Below are positions 1-6,243 of a stretch of 34,366 nt of DNA, in pieces (the stretch's first letter is position 1; each line of letters opens with the position of its first letter). The notes beneath the pieces were generated by a model. That model was not told the origin of the DNA and searched no databases. It saw only the letters and a program-made list of their open reading frames with translations. Source of the DNA: an uncultured Faecalibacterium sp. (lineage in GTDB: Bacteria > Bacillota > Clostridia > Oscillospirales > Ruminococcaceae); NCBI GenBank assembly GCA_900551435.1, contig URVW01000019.1, positions 1-34,366 on the forward strand, given 5' to 3'. The translations under genes were made by a program, and so were the position numbers.

Positions 1-658
1 CGTTCTCGGTCTGGAAGGCGTCTGCCATCCAGTCGATGATGCGCTGGTCGAAGTCGTCGCCGCCCAGATGGGTGTCACCGTTGGTGGCCAGAACTTCGGT
101 GACGCCGTCGCCCATCTCGATGATGGAGACATCGAACGTGCCGCCGCCGAGGTCGTAGACCATGATCTTCTGGTCGTCTTCCTTATCGATGCCGTATGCC
201 AGAGAAGCGGCAGTCGGCTCGTTGATGATACGCTTGACGTTCAGGCCGGCGATCGTACCAGCGTCCTTGGTCGCCTGACGCTGGCTGTCGTTGAAGTATG
301 CGGGAACGGTGATGACGGCCTCGGTGACCGGCTCGCCCAGATAAGCCTCAGCATCTGCCTTCAGCTTCTGCAGGATCATGGCGCTGACCTGCTGGGGAGT
401 GTACTCCTTGCCGTTCAGGGTGACCTTGTGGTCCGTGCCCATCTGGCGCTTGATGGAAGAAACGGTGTTCTCAGGGTTGGTGATGGCCTGACGCTTTGCG
501 ACCTGACCGACCAGACGGTCGCCGGTCTTGGTGAAGCCAACGACAGACGGGGTGGTGCGTGCACCCTCAGAGTTTGCGATGACGACGGGCTCGCCGCCCT
601 CCATGACAGCCACGCAGCTGTTGGTCGTGCCAAGGTCGATACCAATGATCTTACTCAT
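1..658 (-). CDS. dnaK: Chaperone DnaK (Hsp70), N-terminal part, cut by window edge
   Basis: ATP-dependent cytosolic chaperone that works with GrpE (nucleotide exchange) and DnaJ. The visible 219 residues cover the first part of the actin-like nucleotide-binding domain. They include the phosphate-1 loop GIDLGTTNS (residues 6-14), the NEPTAASLAYG segment and the phosphate-2 loop DLGGGTFDVS. The reading frame is open to base 1, so the rest of the ATPase domain and the substrate-binding domain lie outside the window. The ATG at 656-658 follows a GAGAGGAGC ribosome site (666-674). It is third in the hrcA-grpE-dnaK operon, 100 bases after grpE, and no strong promoter of its own is visible. Identification is essentially certain. 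Confidence 0.98.
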   Translation of the reverse strand, partial: MSKIIGIDLGTTNSCVAVMEGGEPVVIANSEGARTTPSVVGFTKTGDRLVGQVAKRQAITNPENTVSSIKRQMGTDHKVTLNGKEYTPQQVSAMILQKLKADAEAYLGEPVTEAVITVPAYFNDSQRQATKDAGTIAGLNVKRIINEPTAASLAYGIDKEDDQKIMVYDLGGGTFDVSIIEMGDGVTEVLATNGDTHLGGDDFDQRIIDWMADAFQTEN

Positions 659-758
659 AATGAAAGCTCCTCTCAAATCAAGAACGTTATTTGTTTATAT
701 GATGCTCAATGTGTGTAAGCGGATGTTTATTTGAAAACCCTTGCGGGTCTTTGCGAGG

Positions 759-1382
759 TTATTCGGCTACCACAACGGTGGCATGGCGGACGATCTTATC
801 GCCCAGCTTGTAGCCCTTCTGGTAGACGGTGACCACCGTGCCGCTCTCCTGTCCCTCCTGTGCGGGGACCTGCTGCACGGCGCTCATGAAGTTGGGATCA
901 AAGGGCTTGCCCAGCGACTCGATCTCCTCCACATGGAGAGCCTCCAGCGCTTTGGCGGCTTTGTCCAGCGTCATGGTCACGCCCTTTTTGTAATTCTCGT
1001 CGGTGGTGGGGGCGTTGGCCGCCATTTCCAGCGTGTCGAGGATGGGGATGATCTGGTTGACCGCAAACGAAACGCCATCGTTGAACTTCTGGTCCGCTTC
1101 GCGGGCGGTGCGCTTGCGGTAGTTGTCGTACTCGGCAGCCATCCGCAGCAGCTTATCCTTCGTCTGGCCCGCTTCCTGTTCGGCCGCAGCCAGCTTGGCT
1201 TTCGCGGCTTCCAGCTCACGGGTCTTTTTGTTGAACCAGCCGCCGTCCTTCTTGGCGTCCTTCGGCTCTTCCGTGGCAGCTTCCTGTTCAGGGGCTGCTT
1301 CCGGTGCGGCCTGTGCAGCCGTGTTCGGCTCTTCAGCCGGATTCTGTTCGGCCTGCGGGGCCTTCTTGGTTTCTTCGCTCAT
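759..1382 (-). CDS. grpE: Nucleotide exchange factor GrpE
   Basis: GrpE (207 aa) dimerises and releases ADP from DnaK. The first 60 or so residues are a low-complexity, Ala/Glu/Pro/Gln-rich tail. A long charged helix follows, containing the family signature around NYRKRTAREAD. The C-terminal beta wing ends with KGYKLGDKIVRHATVVV, the typical end of GrpE. Its ATG overlaps the hrcA stop by 4 bases (ATGA), so the two are probably translationally coupled. It shares the CIRCE-controlled promoter upstream of hrcA. The length is normal for the family. Confidence 0.97.
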   Translation of the reverse strand: MSEETKKAPQAEQNPAEEPNTAAQAAPEAAPEQEAATEEPKDAKKDGGWFNKKTRELEAAKAKLAAAEQEAGQTKDKLLRMAAEYDNYRKRTAREADQKFNDGVSFAVNQIIPILDTLEMAANAPTTDENYKKGVTMTLDKAAKALEALHVEEIESLGKPFDPNFMSAVQQVPAQEGQESGTVVTVYQKGYKLGDKIVRHATVVVAE

Positions 1383-2452
1383 TCCAGGTCCTCCTTATAA
1401 ATCACAGTCCGCCGGGGTGCGGCTGCCTGCGGGGTATCTTTTCGTTTTCCGCTCATGCCCTCGCCAAGCTGATCGGCGAAGGTGTGGAGCAGGGGCATCA
1501 GCTTCTGGAAAGGCATCCGTGTCGGTCCGATCAGGGCTACCGTGCCCCACAGACCGCCGCCCACCAGATACCGGTCGCTGACGATGCACAGGCCCGGGAT
1601 CTGCGGCTCGATGTCCTCACCCAGCAGGACGCTTTCGTTCCGCTCTGCGGGCGGTGCGATGAGCCGTGCGGCCTCTTCCTCGTCGTTCAGGAGGGAGAGG
1701 ATGGAGCCAACCTTTCCATCCAGCTGGGGCCAGTCGAGCAGATACTGCTCACCGCCCAGATAGACATGCGGCTGGGTCGAATCCTGCAGGATCGCGGCCG
1801 CTGCCGACACCACCGGGACCAGCTCGGGGCTGATCTGGCTGCACAGCTCTGCGAGGAGCCGCGGCGAAAGATCGATGGGGGCAACGAATGTCAGATTCCG
1901 GTTGAGCAGGGCGGCCAGCGCCGCTGCATTCTCCCGGGAAAGTCCGGTGCGGACCCGCGCCACGCGGGTGCGGACGTAACCAGCGGTGGTCACAGCCAGA
2001 ACCGCAGCCGCGCTGCGTCCGACCTGCACCACCTCATAGTGGGCGATGCACAGGTCCTCGGCACACGGGGTGCTGACGGCGGCGGTGCAGCCGCTGATCT
2101 GTGCCAGCGCTTTGGCTGCGCCCTGCGCGAGCTTTTCCGGCTCGTGGTCCAAACTAGCGAACACCGCATCGACCCGCGCCCGGGTCACACGATCCAGCGG
2201 CTGGTCGTCGGTGAGAAGATTGTCCAGATAATAACGGTAGCCCTTGGCACTGGGGACACGGCCCGCGCTGGTGTGGGGCTGCTCCAGCAGACCCAGCTTG
2301 GTCAGCGCCGCCATCTCGTTGCGCAGCGTGGCGCTGGAGACTGCCATATCAAAGTAGTTTGCCAAGACGCTGCTGCCAACCGGTTCGCCCTCGAGGCCAT
2401 ACAGCGCGACGATGGCCTGCAAGACTCGCTGCTTGCGCGCATCCATTGTCAT
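1379..2452 (-). CDS. hrcA: Heat-inducible transcription repressor HrcA
   Basis: HrcA (357 aa) represses class I heat-shock operons by binding CIRCE, with GroEL modulating its activity. The N-terminal winged helix contains EPVGSSVLANYF and SSATLRNEMAALTKLG, followed by the conserved HTSAGRVPSAKGYRYYL region. The rest is the GAF-like/dimerisation part, ending in LGEGMSGK. An upstream ATG at 2491 extends the frame by 13 residues, but it lies inside the CIRCE operator and has no ribosome site. The ATG at 2450-2452 follows GGAGG at a good distance and gives MTMDARKQ, so I chose it. It is the first gene of hrcA-grpE-dnaK and is autoregulated through the adjacent CIRCE. Confidence 0.96.
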   Translation of the reverse strand: MTMDARKQRVLQAIVALYGLEGEPVGSSVLANYFDMAVSSATLRNEMAALTKLGLLEQPHTSAGRVPSAKGYRYYLDNLLTDDQPLDRVTRARVDAVFASLDHEPEKLAQGAAKALAQISGCTAAVSTPCAEDLCIAHYEVVQVGRSAAAVLAVTTAGYVRTRVARVRTGLSRENAAALAALLNRNLTFVAPIDLSPRLLAELCSQISPELVPVVSAAAAILQDSTQPHVYLGGEQYLLDWPQLDGKVGSILSLLNDEEEAARLIAPPAERNESVLLGEDIEPQIPGLCIVSDRYLVGGGLWGTVALIGPTRMPFQKLMPLLHTFADQLGEGMSGKRKDTPQAAAPRRTVIYKEDLE

Positions 2453-2484
2453 AGCGCCTGCCTCCTTCGTTTGCTTTTTGTTCT

Positions 2485-2511
2485 TTAGCACTCCATCTTC
2501 CTGAGTGCTAA
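2485..2511 (-). promoter_or_regulatory. CIRCE operator (HrcA binding site)
   Basis: Perfect inverted repeat TTAGCACTC (2485-2493), 9-base spacer, GAGTGCTAA (2503-2511), identical to the CIRCE consensus. It covers the predicted transcription start of hrcA-grpE-dnaK, so bound HrcA would block initiation. Confidence 0.98.
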
Positions 2512-2515
2512 GACC

Positions 2516-2543
2516 ATTATATCCAATTTTCCCGCGCTGTCAA
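2516..2543 (-). promoter_or_regulatory. Sigma-A type promoter of the hrcA operon
   Basis: On the minus strand, a consensus TTGACA -35 (2538-2543) and TATAAT -10 (2516-2521) are separated by 16 bases. The start point would fall about 7 bases downstream, inside CIRCE. Confidence 0.93.
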
Positions 2544-2615
2544 TAGGTTCCCAGAAAAGTTTTGAAAGATTCACAAATTAGACATCTCTGCACTCTGCAA
2601 AGAGCGCTGGCACGG

Positions 2616-2930
2616 GACGAACCCTCTCCGTCAGCGCTGACGCGCTGCCACCTCTCCCAAAGGGCGAGGCATTGGCAGGTCGGGCAACCTCTGCTAGACG
2701 ATGAATGTTGCATCTCTCATAAACAACAGTGCTCCGCTGCCTAGGCAAATGGCATCTATCCTACGCTCTCACAAGGAGATTTCGTTTAGATGCTGTCAGC
2801 CGAGACAGCGGAGCACTCTATTTATATAATAAGGAGAAACTTTGTTCATCCAGTAGGACCAAAACCGGCACGCCAGTGGCTCCCCTATCAGGGGAGCTGT
2901 CGCGCCGAAGGCGTGACTGAGAGGTTCGTC
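2616..2930. repeat. Composite hairpin-rich repeat, copy A
   Basis: Non-coding element of about 315 bp bounded by near-perfect inverted ends: GACGAACCCTCTCCGTCA at 2616-2633 against the complement of 2914-2930. It has three blocks. Flank Z (to 2727) contains a hairpin and a conserved 34-base stretch at 2672-2705. Core X (2728-2817) is a 90-bp imperfect palindrome. Flank Y (2818-2926) contains a conserved 53-base stretch at 2846-2898 ending in a GGCTCCCC/GGGGAGCT hairpin. Copy B at 5884-6242 carries the same blocks. It looks like a non-autonomous, MITE- or REP-like family. Short open frames inside it come from the repeat and are not genes. Confidence 0.85.
2728..2817. repeat. 90-bp palindromic core X of repeat A
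   Basis: It is bounded by perfect 12-bp inverted repeats AGTGCTCCGCTG (2728-2739) and CAGCGGAGCACT (2806-2817). An inner pair, GCATCTA (2752-2758) and TAGATGC (2787-2793), would extend the hairpin. The core at 5996-6085 has the same length and the same plus-strand orientation, although the flanks of the two composites are in opposite orientation. Confidence 0.85.
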
Positions 2931-2984
2931 TCGCAGCAGCGCTTTTGGAAAGAGCGGTCAGCCAAAGCGAGTCTAAGAGAAGGT

Positions 2985-3527
2985 TCACTCTTCCATCTGC
3001 TTTGCCAAAAATGCAGCGGCCACGGCCACCGCCTTCTGCTGGGCGGCATCGGGGACGGCTTCGCGGTCCTCGGTCAGTAAACCCACCGCGCCGGTCACAT
3101 CACCGGCCGCGATGATGGGGCAGACGCAGAGCAGCGCCCGCGGTGCACCCTCGCAGGGCAGCAGCGCTTTTTCGGGGCTGCCCTCGCTGGCATAGGGGCG
3201 GCGGGCTTCCATCAGCTTCTCCATCGGCTGACTGACGCTGCGGTCGATCAGGTCCCGCCGCCCTGTGCCCGAAGCGGTCAGGATGCGGTCGCGGTCGCAG
3301 ACAAAGGCCGTCAGTGCGAAGCTTTTGCTCAGGATATCCACATACTGGGTGGTCACCCCGCTCAGCTCTCCCACCGGCGAATACTTCTTGAAGATGACCT
3401 CACCTTCGCCGGTCGTAAAAATTTCCAGCGGATCCCCGCGGCGGATGCGCTGGGTGCGGCGGATCTCCTTGGGGATGACGACCCGGCCCAGTTCATCGAT
3501 GCGGCGGACGATTCCAGTTGCTTTCAT
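2985..3527 (-). CDS. spoVT: SpoVT-like AbrB-family transcription regulator
   Basis: Protein of 180 aa, close to the usual SpoVT length (178 aa in Bacillus). An N-terminal AbrB/SpoVT swapped-hairpin DNA-binding domain (about residues 4-50; motifs GIVRRIDELGRVVIPKEIRR and GDPLEIF) precedes a GAF-like sensor domain (about 55-178). In spore formers SpoVT tunes late forespore genes and germination. If this organism does not sporulate, it presumably has another regulatory role. AAGGAAG lies about 7 bases before the ATG. The gene stands alone between repeat A and a decayed region. Confidence 0.9.
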   Translation of the reverse strand: MKATGIVRRIDELGRVVIPKEIRRTQRIRRGDPLEIFTTGEGEVIFKKYSPVGELSGVTTQYVDILSKSFALTAFVCDRDRILTASGTGRRDLIDRSVSQPMEKLMEARRPYASEGSPEKALLPCEGAPRALLCVCPIIAAGDVTGAVGLLTEDREAVPDAAQQKAVAVAAAFLAKQMEE

Positions 3528-3741
3528 AACAGCGCTTCCTTTCCATGTTCAGCTTTTTCCATCGTTCCCAGATTTCGTATCGTGTGGTTATTTTGTGGGA
3601 ATTGCAGCCGTTTTATTCCTGCGCTGTCATTTTCGACGAATCTCGGCATCTCCGCATGAAAAACAAGGTTCCTTCTGCGGCGTCCCCTCTCCTTCAAAAA
3701 ATTTTCTTTTTGGGGGCTTTCTGTCGTTTCAGGGGTCGTTT

Positions 3742-3770
3742 TTGTCTGGAATCTCCCGAATGCTTATGCT
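3742..3770 (+). promoter_or_regulatory. Candidate promoter in front of a gene remnant
   Basis: TTGTCT (3742-3747), 17-base spacer, TATGCT (3765-3770). It is followed by a strong AGGAGG ribosome site at 3797-3802 that no longer has an ATG behind it. The stretch 3528-3741 shows no gene or clear structure. Confidence 0.5.
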
Positions 3771-3796
3771 ATCATTTTACTCAGCAAAGAAATTTT

Positions 3797-3940
3797 AGGA
3801 GGATTACACCATCTGGCTCTATCAGCTGATGGACCGTGCTGAAGCTTCGGTGCGCGAGGCCGCCCAGCGGCCCGGAACTGCCCGCGTTGGTCTGCGAATA
3901 TCCGCAGTACGATCTTGTTTTAGCGGCGCGGGTCGAAAAC
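3797..3940 (+). pseudogene. Remnant of an unidentified plus-strand gene (lost start, frameshift, truncated)
   Basis: A perfect AGGAGG at 3797-3802 is followed, at ideal 8-base spacing, by ATC instead of ATG at 3811. The frame then reads IWLYQLMDRAEASVREAAQ. After one apparent extra C in a run near 3868 it continues in the next frame as RPELPALVCEYPQYDLVL, ending around AARVENAA. From about 3940 the DNA is instead the antisense of a GGDEF domain. The combination of promoter, ribosome site and protein-like text suggests a real gene 5' end that has been truncated. I do not recognise the family. A non-canonical ATC start for a short peptide is possible but less likely. Confidence 0.4.
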
Positions 3941-4399
3941 GCCGCCGATCCGGAACGCAAGGTCTGTGCTCCGGATGCAGCCCCGCAGACGGTCCGCCAC
4001 GGCTTTCAAAAGCTAGTCGCCCATATCGTGGCCGTAGGTGTCGTTGACCGGCTTGAACTTGTCCAAATCGAGATAAAACAGCGCGAACGGCTGTTCTTTT
4101 TCCTCGTCGAACTGCTTCAGGTTCTTGTACCGCTCCGCCGAAGTTTCATCCCGTTCCAGCGTCTTGCCCCATTCGCCCAGAACGTTCCAGTTCCGCTGGG
4201 CGAACATCGTGAACGTCTTGTCCACCTGCTCATAGGTCTCCAGCAGGTTCTGGGTGCTCTCATCATAGAACTGGCGCTGAACATAGATCAGGTATCCAGC
4301 CAGACTGATGACCAAAACGGCCGCCAGCAGGATGCTCCACACGGTCCGTTCCTTTGTTCGCTGCATTTTAGCCGCCCTCTTCAACGAATGTCCGTTCAT
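3932..4399 (-). pseudogene. Diguanylate cyclase (GGDEF) pseudogene with N-terminal membrane segment
   Basis: The ATG at 4397-4399 has a strong GGGGGGAGGG ribosome site. The protein begins with a basic stretch and a single membrane segment (about residues 23-42, SILLAAVLVISLAGYLIY), then a short periplasmic-type helix and the GGDEF-domain core YLDLDKFKPVNDTYGHDMGD. A TAG at 4013-4015 then interrupts it. Past the stop the same frame continues LLKAVADRLRGC and DLAFRIGG, but the catalytic D-E pair is gone and the frame soon stops. The DxLTGLxNR segment that should precede YLDLDKFK is also missing, so an internal deletion is likely. Decayed and almost certainly not a cyclase. Confidence 0.8.
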
Positions 4400-4540
4400 T
4401 TTACCCTCCCCCCGAGATTTTCGGGAGATCGGCAAAATTTCTTTGCTTAACATCTAAAAATCTACCAAATCCGCCTTTTTTTGTCAATGGCTTTTCACGT
4501 TTTTTTGCCGGAAATGCTGTTCGTTTTTGGCAATTTATGC

Positions 4541-4546
4541 TATACT
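4541..4546 (+). promoter_or_regulatory. Extended -10 promoter of the BaiN-like gene
   Basis: TATACT at 4541-4546 preceded by TGC, an extended -10. The -35 position (4518-4523) is poor. It lies about 40 bases upstream of the ATG at 4586. Confidence 0.55.
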
Positions 4547-4585
4547 GAACGTGATTTTCTTCCGTCTTTTCCAGAAAGGAACGTT

Positions 4586-5851
4586 ATGCAACAGATCGTT
4601 ATTTTAGGCGGCGGAGCCGCCGGAATGGCCGCCGCGCTGGCCGCGGCACAGTCTGCCCCCGCCGGGGCCGTTCGGGTGACCGTGCTCGACCGGAACCCCC
4701 GCTGCGGCAAAAAGCTTCTCGCGACCGGGAATGGCCGCTGCAATCTCGACAACACCGGCATCGCGCCGGAGTGCTATTTTACCTCGGATCGGGCCGCCCT
4801 TGCGCCGCTGCTGAACGCGGTCAACACGGCGGACCCGCTGGAATGGTTCACGGCGCTGGGCCTGTACACCCGCACCGACGAGACCGGCCGGGTGTATCCG
4901 TATTCCAATCAGGCGGCGGATGTCCTCGCCCTGCTGGAAGGTCAGATGACCCGTCTGGGTGTCGAGGTCCGCACCGGCTGCACCGTGAACACCCTGAGCC
5001 AGAACCGCAGCGGCTACACCATCCTGTTCGACAGCCCGGAGCGCAGCAACGAGACGCTGCGGGCCGATGCCGTCATCTGTGCCATGGGCGGAAACGCTGG
5101 ACCGCAGTTCGGCACGGACGGCTTCGGGACCCGCTTTGCCGCCCAGTGCGGCGGAAAGCTGGAACCGCTCTATCCCTGCCTGACGGCCCTGCAGGTCGCA
5201 AAGCCCAACAAATCGCTGGCTGGTATCCGCGCCAAGGCCCGCGCTTCTCTGCTGGACCTCGACCGGCACACGGTTCTGGCCGCAGAAACGGGCGAGGTTC
5301 AGTTCACCGACTACGGCCTGTCCGGCATCTGCATCATGCAGCTGTCGGGTCTGCTGGCCCCCAAGCGCGGGCCGAAGCGCCCCGCCATGGAGCTGGACCT
5401 CTTCCCCCAACTGGACGAAGCCGCCCTGACGGCGCTGTTCTCCGGGCGGGTCCCGTTCCTCCCCGGCAAGCAGCCCGCCGATTTCTGGACCGGACTGCTG
5501 AACCCCAAGCTGGGCCGCGCCATCTGGTCCGCCGCCCATTTGCCGGAAAAGCCCCTCGACACCCTGCCGGACGCCGCATGGCAGGTGCTGGCCAACACCG
5601 CCAAGCACTGGCTCTTCGAGGGCCTGACCCCCTGCGGATGGAAACAGGCCCAGACCACCGGCGGCGGCCTGAGCCTGACCGAGCTGGAACCGACGTTCCA
5701 GTTCAAGGGCTGTCCGGGACTGTACTTTGTCGGCGAGACGCTCGACTGCGCGGGCAGCTGCGGCGGCTTCAACCTGCACTGGGCTTTCGGCAGCGGCATC
5801 ACCGCGGGACGGGACGCCGTGCGCACCCTGCCCAGAAAACATCGGAAATAA
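4586..5851 (+). CDS. BaiN/RdsA-like NAD(P)/FAD-dependent oxidoreductase (HI0933 family)
   Basis: Flavoprotein of 421 aa. A Rossmann FAD motif ILGGGAAGMAAALA lies near the N-terminus, followed by the family hallmark GKKLLATGNGRCNLDN. An insert domain follows, and the C-terminal FAD site is GETLDCAGSCGGFNLHWAFG. Members of PF03486 are cytosolic. One, BaiN, reduces bile-acid intermediates in Clostridium scindens, but most have no known substrate, so that activity should not be assumed here. An upstream in-frame ATG (4481) adds 35 residues with no ribosome site and precedes the promoter. The ATG at 4586 follows AAAGGAACG and opens directly on the FAD motif. Confidence 0.9.
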   Translation: MQQIVILGGGAAGMAAALAAAQSAPAGAVRVTVLDRNPRCGKKLLATGNGRCNLDNTGIAPECYFTSDRAALAPLLNAVNTADPLEWFTALGLYTRTDETGRVYPYSNQAADVLALLEGQMTRLGVEVRTGCTVNTLSQNRSGYTILFDSPERSNETLRADAVICAMGGNAGPQFGTDGFGTRFAAQCGGKLEPLYPCLTALQVAKPNKSLAGIRAKARASLLDLDRHTVLAAETGEVQFTDYGLSGICIMQLSGLLAPKRGPKRPAMELDLFPQLDEAALTALFSGRVPFLPGKQPADFWTGLLNPKLGRAIWSAAHLPEKPLDTLPDAAWQVLANTAKHWLFEGLTPCGWKQAQTTGGGLSLTELEPTFQFKGCPGLYFVGETLDCAGSCGGFNLHWAFGSGITAGRDAVRTLPRKHRK

Positions 5852-5883
5852 AAATTCTCCTTCGCACAGCGCTGTTTCGTGAA

Positions 5884-6242
5884 AAACCTCTCAGTCAAAG
5901 CCTTTCGGCTTTGCCAGCTCCCCTAGCAGGGGAGCCACTGGCGTGCCGGTTTTGGTCCTACTGGATGAGCAAAGTTTTTTGGAACCATAAACGGAAGTGC
6001 TCCGCTGCCTAGGGCAACGGCATCTATCCTACGCTCTAACCAAGGGCGTTTGTTTAGATGTTGTCAGCCAAGACAGCGGAGCACTATTTTTTACGAAATA
6101 TAAAACTTTCATCGTCCAGCAGGGGTTGCCCGACCTGCCAAAGGCTCCCCTATTTAGGAAAGACTCCCTCCGGCCGGAGGGAGATGTCGCGTAAGCGACA
6201 GAGGGAGGACGGCTGGCACGCGTTAGCGTGACTGAGAGGTTT
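5884..6242. repeat. Composite hairpin-rich repeat, copy B
   Basis: Second copy of the composite repeat, 359 bp, with perfect 14-bp inverted ends AAACCTCTCAGTCA (5884-5897) and TGACTGAGAGGTTT (6229-6242). Its order is flank Y reversed (5884-5995), core X (5996-6085), flank Z reversed (6086-6242). Flank Y matches copy A at 50 of 53 bases (5916-5968 reversed), with all three differences in a hairpin loop. Flank Z matches at 32 of 34 (6108-6141). It carries an extra GGAGGGAG-type hairpin around 6163-6205 not seen in copy A. It ends one base before the alsT stop codon and may serve as its 3' end. Confidence 0.85.
5996..6085. repeat. 90-bp palindromic core X of repeat B
   Basis: Same 12-bp perfect ends as the core in copy A (5996-6007 and 6074-6085) and identical 90-bp length. 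The inner arm is TAGATGT rather than TAGATGC, which still pairs with GCATCTA through a wobble. Confidence 0.85.
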
Positions 6243-6243
6243 C

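Noticed and set aside
733..752. Small hairpin ACCC-GCAA-GGGT with TTTTC between grpE and dnaK
   Set aside because: Only a 4-bp stem; too weak to call a terminator or processing site.
1304..2488. 394-codon plus-strand frame
   Set aside because: Antisense to hrcA, which has clear family motifs.
2728..2739. AGTGCTCCGCTG ends of core X as a CIRCE-like operator
   Set aside because: Shares only a few bases with the TTAGCACTC half-site and the arms are 66 bases apart.
2729..2920. Open frame in repeat A with a similar frame in repeat B (5997-6194), peptides starting MLRCLG
   Set aside because: Similarity comes from the shared palindromic core X; the frames have no ribosome site and diverge outside the core.
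4604..5842. 412-codon minus-strand frame
   Set aside because: Antisense to the BaiN-like flavoprotein gene.
4771..6012. 413-codon plus-strand frame overlapping the BaiN-like gene
   Set aside because: Alternate-frame shadow rich in Arg/Pro/Gly, continuing into repeat B.
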